Positions 1-9,261 of a stretch of 64,000 nucleotides of DNA are shown here, one piece after another. The DNA comes from Helicobacter pylori PMSS1 (GTDB taxonomy: Bacteria > Campylobacterota > Campylobacteria > Campylobacterales > Arcobacteraceae): the NCBI GenBank assembly GCA_945883785.1, contig CAMCYD010000002.1, positions 45,329 to 109,328 of the forward strand, in the 5' to 3' direction. Positions within the stretch are counted from its first letter, which is position 1; each line of letters starts with the position of its first letter. The position numbers and the translations under genes were made by a program. The notes under the pieces were generated by a model. The model did no database searches. It was not told where the DNA came from and saw nothing but the letters and a program-made list of their open reading frames with translations.

Positions 1-2
1 TA

Positions 3-1598
3 GGTATCGGTCATACAAGATGGGCAACACACGGAAAACCAACAGAACTCAATGCTCATCCACACCTTGGAGTTTACTCTTATGTCGTCCACAATGGTAT
101 CATCGAAAACTACAAAGAGCTTAAAGAGGAGCTCACGCTTGCTGGTCATATTTTTGTATCTCAAACAGATACAGAGGTGATAGTGCATCTGTTTGAATAC
201 TATTTCAATCGATACAATGATGCGAATAGATCGTTTAAAGAAACGGTTGAAAGACTGCATGGTGCATACTCAATTTTACTTATCACAAAATCGCAAGCCG
301 ATAAAATCTTTTTTATGAAACACGGCTCACCTCTTGCCATAGCAAAAGGGAATGATGATGGGGAGATATATTTTGCTTCCTCTGATGCTCCACTTATAGG
401 TTTGGCTTCAGATGTTGTGTACCTAGAAGATGGGGTAAGTGGTGTTGCTAGTATCGATAAAATCGAATTTTCACACTCTGTAAAATGGTCAACACTTCCA
501 ACAAATAAACTTTTTGCTCAAAAAAATGGATTTAGATTTTTTATGGAAAAAGAGATTTATGAGCAAAAAGATGTTGTCGTAGATAGTATGATGGGGAGAT
601 TAAAAGAGGATGGGATACTTTTTGATGAGCTAACTTCTGATATCCTTGATGGGGTAAATGAGATCAAAATCTGTGCTTGTGGAACAAGTTACCATGCAGG
701 ACTCACCGCTTCCTATCTCTTTGAAAGATTATCAAAAATAAGATGTAGCGTGGAGATAGCGAGTGAATTTAGATACAAAGAGCCACTTCTTAGCCCTAAT
801 ACTCTCTTTATCGTTATCTCACAAAGTGGTGAAACTGCTGATACCCTAGAAGCTCTTAAAATGGCTAAAAATGGTGGTTTAAAAAGTATAGCGGTATGTA
901 ATGTCGATAATAGTTCTATGACAAGAGTAGCAGATGCTACAATACTTTTAAGAGCTGGAATTGAAAAAGGAGTAGCAAGTACAAAAGCATTTTCAACGCA
1001 AACAGTAGTGCTTTGGATGATGTCACTCTATTTTGCATCGCTAAGAGGGGTGATAACAGATGAGAAGCTTCAACTTGAGCTTCAAACATTAAGAGAGGTT
1101 CCAAATAGCCTTAAAGTGGAAGATAAACTCCATGAAAAATGTAGAAGACTCAGCAAAAGATATCTCCATGGGCATGGATTTTTCTTTATCGGTCGAGATG
1201 TGTTTTTCCCACTTGCACTTGAAGGTGCATTGAAACTCAAAGAGATAAGTTATCTACATGCTGAAGGTTATCCTGCTGGGGAGATGAAACATGGACCAAT
1301 CGCTTTAGCTGATCCTGAACTTTTTACCATAGCCCTTATGCCACAACATCTCCACTATGATAAAATCAAATCAAATGTAGAGGAACTGAGTGCTAGAGAT
1401 AGTACGATTTGTGCAATTAGCCCACTTCCATTTGAGTTGGCTGATGATTTTATCATGACATGTGAGACAAACCACTATATGCTTGAATTTTTTGAGATGC
1501 TTGTAGTATTGCAACTCTTTTCAATGGAGATAAGTGTGAGACTTGGAAATGATGTCGATATGCCTAGAAATTTGGCAAAATCAGTGACTGTAGAATAA
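3..1598 (+). CDS. glmS: Glutamine--fructose-6-phosphate aminotransferase (isomerizing), 5' truncated by window edge
   Basis: Frame is open from base 3 (GIGHTRWATHGKPTELNAHPHLGVYSYVVHNGIIENY...), continuing into the 473-aa ORF with SIS motifs (CGTSYHAGL, SQSGETADTLEA) and C-term DVDMPRNLAKSVTVE. Confidence 0.97.
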   Translation, partial: GIGHTRWATHGKPTELNAHPHLGVYSYVVHNGIIENYKELKEELTLAGHIFVSQTDTEVIVHLFEYYFNRYNDANRSFKETVERLHGAYSILLITKSQADKIFFMKHGSPLAIAKGNDDGEIYFASSDAPLIGLASDVVYLEDGVSGVASIDKIEFSHSVKWSTLPTNKLFAQKNGFRFFMEKEIYEQKDVVVDSMMGRLKEDGILFDELTSDILDGVNEIKICACGTSYHAGLTASYLFERLSKIRCSVEIASEFRYKEPLLSPNTLFIVISQSGETADTLEALKMAKNGGLKSIAVCNVDNSSMTRVADATILLRAGIEKGVASTKAFSTQTVVLWMMSLYFASLRGVITDEKLQLELQTLREVPNSLKVEDKLHEKCRRLSKRYLHGHGFFFIGRDVFFPLALEGALKLKEISYLHAEGYPAGEMKHGPIALADPELFTIALMPQHLHYDKIKSNVEELSARDSTICAISPLPFELADDFIMTCETNHYMLEFFEMLVVLQLFSMEISVRLGNDVDMPRNLAKSVTVE

Positions 1599-1621
1599 TT
1601 AAACCATTTAAAAAAGATAGT

Positions 1622-1723
1622 ATTGTCATCATAAAGCAAACTAAAGCTTATATTGTATGTCATTGCGAGGAACGAAGCAATCCAAGAAGCCGACTTATGG
1701 ATTGCTTCGTGCCTCGCAATGAC
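1622..1723. repeat. REP-like palindromic repeat, copy 1
   Basis: GTCATTGCGAGGAACGAAGCAATCC (1659-1683) and GGATTGCTTCGTGCCTCGCAATGAC (1699-1723) form a 25-bp inverted repeat with one mismatch; about 37 bp of upstream sequence (ATTGTCATCA.AAAGCAAACTAAAGCTTATATTGTAT) is shared with the copy at 29.5 kb. Confidence 0.92.
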
Positions 1724-1792
1724 TAAATTGAAAGTGTTTAGAAAACAAGACAATGTATTTTATCAATCACTTAACTATAAAAATGAGAAATC

Positions 1793-3289
1793 TTAATACC
1801 CGCTTGTTTCAACTGCTATTTTAATAATATGCATCAACGAATCTATCCAAAATACTGCTGTCACTGATAAAGCAACGGCAATTCCAATTGTTACTTTTAA
1901 TATAATTGTATTTGACATATCTTGATACTCTATAATCACTTTATCTTCTCTTGTTTTCAAGAACATATACACTATCAATTTCAAATAATAAAATGCAGCG
2001 ATTGCTGAATTTAGTACCATAATAATGGCAAGTAAAACTTCTCCTCTGTTGATTGTGGCACTCAAAAGATACATTTTCCCCCAAAAGAGTGAAAACGGAG
2101 GGAGACCTGCAAGTGCGAACATCAAAATACCTAAAATAAATGCTGAAACAGGTGCTGTTTTGACAAGTCCTGTAAATTTATCAAATTGATAATCTGTTTT
2201 AAATCCATAAAAAGATGGTGCTTCTTTTGTTCTGTGTACCCAAAGCATAGCAAATGCTCCAAGGATAACAAATGCAAACAATATCCAATACAAAAATAAA
2301 CTTTGAATTGCTTGGGTAGTTCCTAACATAATAGCAACAAGAACAAATCCAGCGTGAGAAATAGATGAAAATGCCAACATCCTTTTCACATCTGTTTGAA
2401 CAAGTGCTATAAGATTTGGTAAGGTCATCGTAACTATCGCCATCATATAAAGTACACTTTCAACCCAAACCTCTTCTGCTTGAATAAAAACACTAAAAAA
2501 TCGTAAAGCGACTACTAAAATAGCAACTTTAGGAACAATCGCTATATATCCAGCCATTGATGCACTTGAACCTTCATACACATCAGGTGCCCAAGTATGA
2601 AAGGGTACAAGAGATAATTTAAATCCAATAGCACCAATCATAAACACAACACCCAATAAAATTATCGGGTAATTTTCAAAATTTGTACTTACAAAGTGAG
2701 CAGATATGGCCCCTAATTCGACACTTCCTGTCACATAATACAGTATCATCGAACCAAAAGCATAAAATCCTGCCGCTAATGCACCCATTGTAAAATATTT
2801 GATAGCAGCTTCTGTTGCCTTGTCCCTATTGTGCATAGCTATCATTGTGTATAAACTCATTGATGCTGTTTCTAATGCAACAAAAATCAAAATAAGGTTG
2901 TCCGTTGATGCCATAAACTGAAACCCAGCGGTCATAAATAAAAACAGTGCAAAATATTCAGGATATCTGTACTCATGAAACCTTTGTTTTGTCAAACTCA
3001 AAAAGATAAACAAACCAGAAGCTACTACAATAATAGCTTGCGCTAAAAGTGAAATACCATCTATGTACATCACACCAAAGAAACCTCTGCTTGGACCATT
3101 GTAGCCAAGAATAGAAACTAAATCTATCAATAAAATCAAAGCAGTAAGAACTACATAAAAGTGTTTGTCATTGTGTTTTCTAAATAAATCTATACATAAG
3201 ATCATTAATGCACCAAATATTGCAATACTCATGGGTACGATTGATGGTAGATTTAAACTCATTACATCTATTGAAATTGGAGTTATCAT
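1793..3289 (-). CDS. nuoN: NADH-quinone oxidoreductase subunit N
   Basis: 498 aa, multi-TM antiporter-like subunit; position at end of nuo operon. Confidence 0.95.
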   Translation of the reverse strand: MITPISIDVMSLNLPSIVPMSIAIFGALMILCIDLFRKHNDKHFYVVLTALILLIDLVSILGYNGPSRGFFGVMYIDGISLLAQAIIVVASGLFIFLSLTKQRFHEYRYPEYFALFLFMTAGFQFMASTDNLILIFVALETASMSLYTMIAMHNRDKATEAAIKYFTMGALAAGFYAFGSMILYYVTGSVELGAISAHFVSTNFENYPIILLGVVFMIGAIGFKLSLVPFHTWAPDVYEGSSASMAGYIAIVPKVAILVVALRFFSVFIQAEEVWVESVLYMMAIVTMTLPNLIALVQTDVKRMLAFSSISHAGFVLVAIMLGTTQAIQSLFLYWILFAFVILGAFAMLWVHRTKEAPSFYGFKTDYQFDKFTGLVKTAPVSAFILGILMFALAGLPPFSLFWGKMYLLSATINRGEVLLAIIMVLNSAIAAFYYLKLIVYMFLKTREDKVIIEYQDMSNTIILKVTIGIAVALSVTAVFWIDSLMHIIKIAVETSGY

Positions 3290-3290
3290 A

Positions 3291-4814
3291 TTATTTCTCC
3301 CCTATTGTGTTAACTTTAGCTATTTTCTCTTTAGCTTCAGGTGTGATTGCTTTTATATACATAATTTGAACAACTTGTTTTACGCTTTTATCGACTGGAT
3401 CCAAAATAGGTTTTGGATAAATTCCAAGATAAACTACCAACATAACAAGAGGTATCAAAGCTGCATATTCTCTTCCATTTAAATCTTTTAATTTTAGATT
3501 TTCTGGTTTTGTGATTGGTCCAAAAAATGTTCTTTTGTAAAGAACGAGCATATAAACAGCACCCAAAATAATTGTCAAACCAGCGATAGCTGTCATAATT
3601 GGAGACACAGCGAAAAATCCAAGTAAACTTAAAAATTCTCCAACAAACCCAACAGTAAGCGGAAGCCCAACAGATGCCATAAGCATTATTCCAAAAATAG
3701 TTGCATACATAGGCATCACTTTTGCTAATCCACCGAATTCAGACATATTTTTAGTGTGTTTCCTATCATAAATTACCCCAACAAGCATAAATAATGCTCC
3801 TGAAACTATTCCATGAGAAATCATAAGAAAAATACTTCCACCAATTCCTTCAACATTTAAAGCAAAAATTCCCAAGATAATGACACCCATATGTGAAACC
3901 GAACTATAAGCAACGACTTGCTTGATATCCTCTTGTGCATAAGCCACCATCGCTGCATACACTATTGCAATAAGAGCTAAAATAGCCATAGGAGTTACCA
4001 TCCATACTGTTGCATCTGGAAATAATGGCAACGAAAATCTAATAAATCCGTAAGTTCCCATTTTTAAAAGTACAGCAGCTAGGATAACTGACCCAATAGT
4101 TGGTGCTTGTCCGTGAGCATATGGAAGCCAAGTATGAAATGGAACCATAGGAACTTTGATAGCAAATCCTAAGAAAAATGCTACAAATAACCACATTTGC
4201 ATATCAAAAGGAAGTTGCAACATATACCAGTCAAGGAGATTAAAACTCCAAACACCAGTTGCTTGTTGATAAATATGACCAAGATACAACATCCCAACAA
4301 GCATTATAAGTGAACCCGTGAAGGTATAGAGGAAAAATTTAATCGATGCATAAATTCTTTGAGGTCCTCCCCAAGCACCAATGATATACAACATAGGTAC
4401 CAAAGAAAATTCCCAGAAAAGATAAAATAAAATAGCATCAAGAGCAAGAAATACACCTATCATAGCCATCTCTAAGACAAGAACTGTTAAAACTAAATGT
4501 TTTAGGTTTCTTGTTTCAGTAAGACCTATAAGTGAAATCATTGTAATAAATGCCGTCATAATGATTAAAAATAACGAAATCCCATCTAGTCCTAGGTTAT
4601 AAGATATTCCAAACTCTTGAATAAGTGGCATAAACTCAGTAAACTGAATACTTCCAGATGTTGGGTCGTAATTAGCCCACATAAATAGTGATAACAATAA
4701 CTCTACAAAAGTTATCACTATACCATAAGCTCTAATTGATTCTTTGTCTACAAGCAATCCTACAATCGCTGCAAACAATGGAAAAAATATTAAAATTGAT
4801 AAAATGTACTCCAT
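3291..4814 (-). CDS. nuoM: NADH-quinone oxidoreductase subunit M
   Basis: 507 aa; MVPFHTWLPYAHGQAPT, KQVVAYSSVSHMG motifs. Confidence 0.96.
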   Translation of the reverse strand: MEYILSILIFFPLFAAIVGLLVDKESIRAYGIVITFVELLLSLFMWANYDPTSGSIQFTEFMPLIQEFGISYNLGLDGISLFLIIMTAFITMISLIGLTETRNLKHLVLTVLVLEMAMIGVFLALDAILFYLFWEFSLVPMLYIIGAWGGPQRIYASIKFFLYTFTGSLIMLVGMLYLGHIYQQATGVWSFNLLDWYMLQLPFDMQMWLFVAFFLGFAIKVPMVPFHTWLPYAHGQAPTIGSVILAAVLLKMGTYGFIRFSLPLFPDATVWMVTPMAILALIAIVYAAMVAYAQEDIKQVVAYSSVSHMGVIILGIFALNVEGIGGSIFLMISHGIVSGALFMLVGVIYDRKHTKNMSEFGGLAKVMPMYATIFGIMLMASVGLPLTVGFVGEFLSLLGFFAVSPIMTAIAGLTIILGAVYMLVLYKRTFFGPITKPENLKLKDLNGREYAALIPLVMLVVYLGIYPKPILDPVDKSVKQVVQIMYIKAITPEAKEKIAKVNTIGEK

Positions 4815-4823
4815 TTGCTCCCC

Positions 4824-6755
4824 TTACTTCGTTAAACCAAAAAACAATACGAGAGTAAGCAAAACAAATATACCCCCAACCATTAATTTTAATGCTTTCG
4901 ATAGATTTCCTGTTTGGATTATTCTACCTTCAACACCACCTTGATAAATCATTTTTGCAATACCATCTACTGTAGCATCTATAATTTTCATATCAATCTC
5001 TTTCCAACTAAATAGTGCCAATTTATGATAAGGCTTCACTACGGCTTTATCCCAAAAATGAGGAAGATAGTATTGATTTGCTAATAGTTTAAAACAAAAT
5101 CTTTTGTGAAGAGCTTTACTAAAATAGGTACCACTTTTGAGATATTTAATCACAGCAAACGCAACTCCAGCTACTGCGATAGCGCTTGTAATTCCTATCA
5201 ACATATAATGGGTATTGTGTTCTAAATGTCCTTCCCAAACTGGTAAAAGATTTGTAATGAATTCAAAAAAGTTTTCCTCAAACCATCCAGCAACAATAGC
5301 TAAAATTGCTAAAGGTGTCATCGCAGCGATAACATATCCGTAACTTTCATGCGGATGATATCCTAAATGATGATAATTTTCTTTTCCATAAAATACATAC
5401 ATTACAAGTCTAAATGAATAAAATGCAGTTAACCCAGCTGTTATCCACAAAACTGTCCATAAAATATAAGCTTCATTTGCAAAAGCTGACTCTAAAATCA
5501 TATCTTTTGAGAAGAATCCAGCAAGTGGAAAAATACCTGCAAGTGCTAAAGAAGCAATTGTCATAATGAGTGAAGTATATGGCATATGCTTTCGTAAACC
5601 ACCCATATTTTTGATATTTATCTCATCATTCATAGCATGCATTACATTTCCAGCACCTAAGAATAATACTGATTTGAAAAATGCGTGAGTAGCTAGATGG
5701 AATAATGCAACCCAATACGCTCCAAGACCAGCAGCTACAAACATATATCCAAGTTGAGATAATGTTGAATAAGCAATAATTTTTTTCATATTAGTTGCAA
5801 CCAAAGCCATAGAAGCAGCACCAATAGCGACAAATGCTCCAAGTCCAGCTATGAAATAACCAACTTCAGGAACAATTGCAAATATTTCATTTGATCGTAT
5901 AAGTAAATATACCCCTGCTGTTACCATTGTAGCCGCATGAATAAGAGCCGAAACTGGAGTTGGACCTTCCATCGCATTTGCAAGCCAAGTATTAAAAGGG
6001 AACTGAGCTGATTTTCCCATAGCTCCTATAAATAAGAAAATAGCGATTGCTACAACCAATTCATGACTCAACATCCCAATATTTGCAAATACTTCATCAT
6101 ATTGAAGTGTTCCTAAATTCCAAAAAATCAAAAACAGACCAATAAGCATACCAAGATCTGCAACTCTATTTATTATAAAAGCTTCGTTTGCTGCCCATGA
6201 TGGTGAAACTGCCGAATATGGTGAAAGTGTAGAAAATGGTGATTTTGTAATATCTTTACTATGAGGAACATCTGCTTTGTGATACCAAAATCCAATTAAT
6301 CCCCAAGAACAAAGTCCAACACCTTCCCAGCCTATAAATAATCCAGCAAAATTATCACTCATTACAAGTATCATCATTGAAAAAACAAATGCCGAAAGCC
6401 ATGCGAAAAATCTATTAAATGACTTGTCGTGATCCATATAACCATTTGAGTGAATATGCACCATTGTTGAAACAATAGTTACGACAACCATCATAGTCAC
6501 ACTTACTTGATCTACAACAAATCCAAATGGAATATAAACATGGCCGATTGATATCCAGTCCATCATATTCACATGGACAACTTCTCCAGTTTGAAGCATA
6601 TTCGCTAAAAGTATGATTGAAGCAACCATAGAAATAGCGAGTAGTAGCGATGTTACAATCCCAACAATTTGTACTTTTTTAGTGTTTCCAAAAAGTGCTG
6701 CAAACAATGACCCAACAAGTGGAGCAAAAAGTGCAATATATAAATAACTTTCCAT
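4824..6755 (-). CDS. nuoL: NADH-quinone oxidoreductase subunit L
   Basis: 643 aa; WEGVGLCSW, NTWLANAMEGPTPVSALIHAATMVTAGVYL. Confidence 0.96.
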   Translation of the reverse strand: MESYLYIALFAPLVGSLFAALFGNTKKVQIVGIVTSLLLAISMVASIILLANMLQTGEVVHVNMMDWISIGHVYIPFGFVVDQVSVTMMVVVTIVSTMVHIHSNGYMDHDKSFNRFFAWLSAFVFSMMILVMSDNFAGLFIGWEGVGLCSWGLIGFWYHKADVPHSKDITKSPFSTLSPYSAVSPSWAANEAFIINRVADLGMLIGLFLIFWNLGTLQYDEVFANIGMLSHELVVAIAIFLFIGAMGKSAQFPFNTWLANAMEGPTPVSALIHAATMVTAGVYLLIRSNEIFAIVPEVGYFIAGLGAFVAIGAASMALVATNMKKIIAYSTLSQLGYMFVAAGLGAYWVALFHLATHAFFKSVLFLGAGNVMHAMNDEINIKNMGGLRKHMPYTSLIMTIASLALAGIFPLAGFFSKDMILESAFANEAYILWTVLWITAGLTAFYSFRLVMYVFYGKENYHHLGYHPHESYGYVIAAMTPLAILAIVAGWFEENFFEFITNLLPVWEGHLEHNTHYMLIGITSAIAVAGVAFAVIKYLKSGTYFSKALHKRFCFKLLANQYYLPHFWDKAVVKPYHKLALFSWKEIDMKIIDATVDGIAKMIYQGGVEGRIIQTGNLSKALKLMVGGIFVLLTLVLFFGLTK

Positions 6756-6757
6756 TT

Positions 6758-7063
6758 TTATCCCCTCATCTTTTGTAACGAATCTAAATTAATTGTATTT
6801 TTTCGCTTGAACCATAAAATTAATAATCCCAGTCCAACAGCTACTTCGCTAGCTGCTATAGCGATTATAAAAAATGCGAACATTTGCCCTGTCAAATCTT
6901 GATGAAATTTTCCAATTGCAACAAAACCAATATTTACGGCATTGAGCATAATTTCAGTAGAAAAGAATAACATTAATAGATTTTTTCTTCTCGTCGCACC
7001 ATACAATCCAATTGCAAAGAGTATGACACTAAGTATCAAGTAATCATTTATCGTTACTATCAT
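6758..7063 (-). CDS. nuoK: NADH-quinone oxidoreductase subunit K
   Basis: 101 aa; GLYGATRRKNLLMLFFSTEIMLNAVN. Confidence 0.96.
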   Translation of the reverse strand: MIVTINDYLILSVILFAIGLYGATRRKNLLMLFFSTEIMLNAVNIGFVAIGKFHQDLTGQMFAFFIIAIAASEVAVGLGLLILWFKRKNTINLDSLQKMRG

Positions 7064-7635
7064 TTCTTATCCTTTTTATTAAAATCGCTATGATGGTGGT
7101 CCATATCACATTCCATATCGTGAGCTATTACTGTGTCCATTTTTTTGCCAGCCAAGATGATTCCACCAATCATTGCAACTAACAACATAACTGCTGCCAC
7201 TTCAAAAGGTACTAAAAATTTTGTAAACAAAATAAGTCCAACATCTTGTGTATTTGTGTATTCAGGATGGATAGGATACGCAGATATGATATTTGAACTT
7301 ATTATTGGAGCTACCAAAATCAATACAACTAAAAATGCAACGACACCAACAAGTAAAAATGTGAGTCTTGGATTTGATACTTTCTCTTCAACTTCACTAA
7401 TCGAATCAAAAAACATCATCCCAAAAGCATACAATGCCATAACAGCCCCTGTATACACTACGATTTGAACAACCCCTAAAAAATCTGCATTTAATAAGAA
7501 GAAAAATGCCGATATGAAAATCATACCAGCAGCCAATGAACTAAGTGCATACAATGCATTATTAGTTACAACCGTGACTGTAAACATTGCGATAGTTAAA
7601 ATCGCAAAAGTATAAAAAGCTACTACTTCAAACAT
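7060..7635 (-). CDS. nuoJ: NADH-quinone oxidoreductase subunit J
   Basis: 191 aa; VQIVVYTGAVMALYAFGMMF. Confidence 0.95.
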   Translation of the reverse strand: MFEVVAFYTFAILTIAMFTVTVVTNNALYALSSLAAGMIFISAFFFLLNADFLGVVQIVVYTGAVMALYAFGMMFFDSISEVEEKVSNPRLTFLLVGVVAFLVVLILVAPIISSNIISAYPIHPEYTNTQDVGLILFTKFLVPFEVAAVMLLVAMIGGIILAGKKMDTVIAHDMECDMDHHHSDFNKKDKK

Positions 7636-7644
7636 AATTTTTCC

Positions 7645-8268
7645 TTAATAAGCTAATGGTGTTTTTTTGATTTTTACATCAGCATCTGGACTAACTGCAC
7701 CAAATCCATCGAATTCAATTTGTTGAGCAATACTATCAAATGGCGTCAAAAGGTCGTCTTTGAGTGCGAAATGAGCTCTTTGTTCACTTGCATTTTCATA
7801 TCTTCCACCATGAACAATAGCAAGTTCTGGACAAACTTCCGCACAATATCCACAAAAAATACAACGACCAAGATTAATTGAATATTCAACAACCTCTTTT
7901 CTTGATTTTGCATCTATTTTTGTCTCCATTCTAATACAATTTGAGATACAAATTTTCTCACAAAGCCCACATCCGATACATCTGTTATTTCCACTTTCAA
8001 GAAGTCCTAAAAGTTTATGCATGGCACGATATCGTGGACTTATTGGAAGAAGTTCCATTGGATATTTCACTGTATGCATTTGATTTTTAAATAATGCTTC
8101 GTTCATTATTTTAAATGTAATTCCAAGACCTTTGAACAACTCTGTACTAAAAGTTCTCCCCATAGCTTGTTTAAAAGCATCCCAACCAGTTTTTGGATAC
8201 TCCTCAATCTCTACTTGAACATAACCAGATGTCCCTATATTTTTTTCTTTTAAATCATGAAAACTCAT
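7645..8268 (-). CDS. nuoI: NADH-quinone oxidoreductase subunit I (2x 4Fe-4S)
   Basis: CIGCGLCEKICISNC and CIFCGYCAEVCPELAIV. Confidence 0.96.
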   Translation of the reverse strand: MSFHDLKEKNIGTSGYVQVEIEEYPKTGWDAFKQAMGRTFSTELFKGLGITFKIMNEALFKNQMHTVKYPMELLPISPRYRAMHKLLGLLESGNNRCIGCGLCEKICISNCIRMETKIDAKSRKEVVEYSINLGRCIFCGYCAEVCPELAIVHGGRYENASEQRAHFALKDDLLTPFDSIAQQIEFDGFGAVSPDADVKIKKTPLAY

Positions 8269-8277
8269 ATTTTTTCC

Positions 8278-9240
8278 TTATACCATCATCACTATACCAG
8301 TGATAACTATGTTTACTAAAGCTATCGGCATCAATACTTTCCAACATAACCACATCAATTGGTCGGGTCTCACATGTGGCCAAGATGCTCTTGTCCATAA
8401 AAATACAAATATCAATAATGCAACTTTTAACAAAATAGCAATCGCACCAGGGATAAATCCTAAATCATTAAATCCACCCAAAAACATAAGTGATATTAAA
8501 AATGAAATTGTAAAAAGGTTTGCATATTCACCTATAAAAAACATCCCCCATCTCATCCCTGAATATTCTGTTGCATATCCACTTACTATCTCTGCTTCAT
8601 GCTCAAGAAGGTCAAATGGTGTTCGATTTGTTTCTGCAAATCCTGCTATCAAAAATAAGAAAAATGCTACAGGTTGAGACCAAATAAGCCAATATTGAAT
8701 TCCTCCAGATTGGAAATTGTTAATATCAATCAAACTCAAACTTCCAACCATCATAATAGGTGCAAGTATAGATAAACCTGTAACTACTTCGTAAGATAAA
8801 AGTTGAATAGCAGTTCTAGCTCCACCTAAAAGTCCCCATTTATTTGATTGTGACATACCTGCAAGTAGCGGTCCATAGAGTCCTGTTGCCATAACACCAA
8901 GTACAAAAAGAATTCCAACATTTACATCTGAAATAATAACTCCCGGCACAAAAGGAACTGCACTCATAGCAATAAATGCAGTGGCAGCTGTGATAACAGG
9001 TGCTATCATAAATATCAATTTATTTGCATTTTGAGGGACAAAATCCTCTTTTGTAAACAATTTAATACCATCTGCTGCTATTTGCAATAACCCAAAAGGA
9101 CCAACATGAATAGGTCCTAATCTTCTTTGCATAAATGCTAAAACTTTTCTCTCAATATAAGTTGTAAACCCTGCCAAAGCTGAAAATACTAGAAGAACTA
9201 CAACAACTTTAACGATAGTCATTAATATATCATTATCCAT
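8278..9240 (-). CDS. nuoH: NADH-quinone oxidoreductase subunit H
   Basis: ERKVLAFMQRRLGP, ETNRTPFDLLEHEAEIVSGYATEYSGMRWG. Confidence 0.97.
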   Translation of the reverse strand: MDNDILMTIVKVVVVLLVFSALAGFTTYIERKVLAFMQRRLGPIHVGPFGLLQIAADGIKLFTKEDFVPQNANKLIFMIAPVITAATAFIAMSAVPFVPGVIISDVNVGILFVLGVMATGLYGPLLAGMSQSNKWGLLGGARTAIQLLSYEVVTGLSILAPIMMVGSLSLIDINNFQSGGIQYWLIWSQPVAFFLFLIAGFAETNRTPFDLLEHEAEIVSGYATEYSGMRWGMFFIGEYANLFTISFLISLMFLGGFNDLGFIPGAIAILLKVALLIFVFLWTRASWPHVRPDQLMWLCWKVLMPIALVNIVITGIVMMV

Positions 9241-9261
9241 TTTTTATCCCTTAATTTTGTT

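Noticed and set aside
1475-1753. 92-aa minus-strand ORF overlapping the glmS 3' end and REP repeat
   Set aside because: Antisense to glmS coding sequence and partly translated from the palindrome; characteristic repeat-derived artefact.
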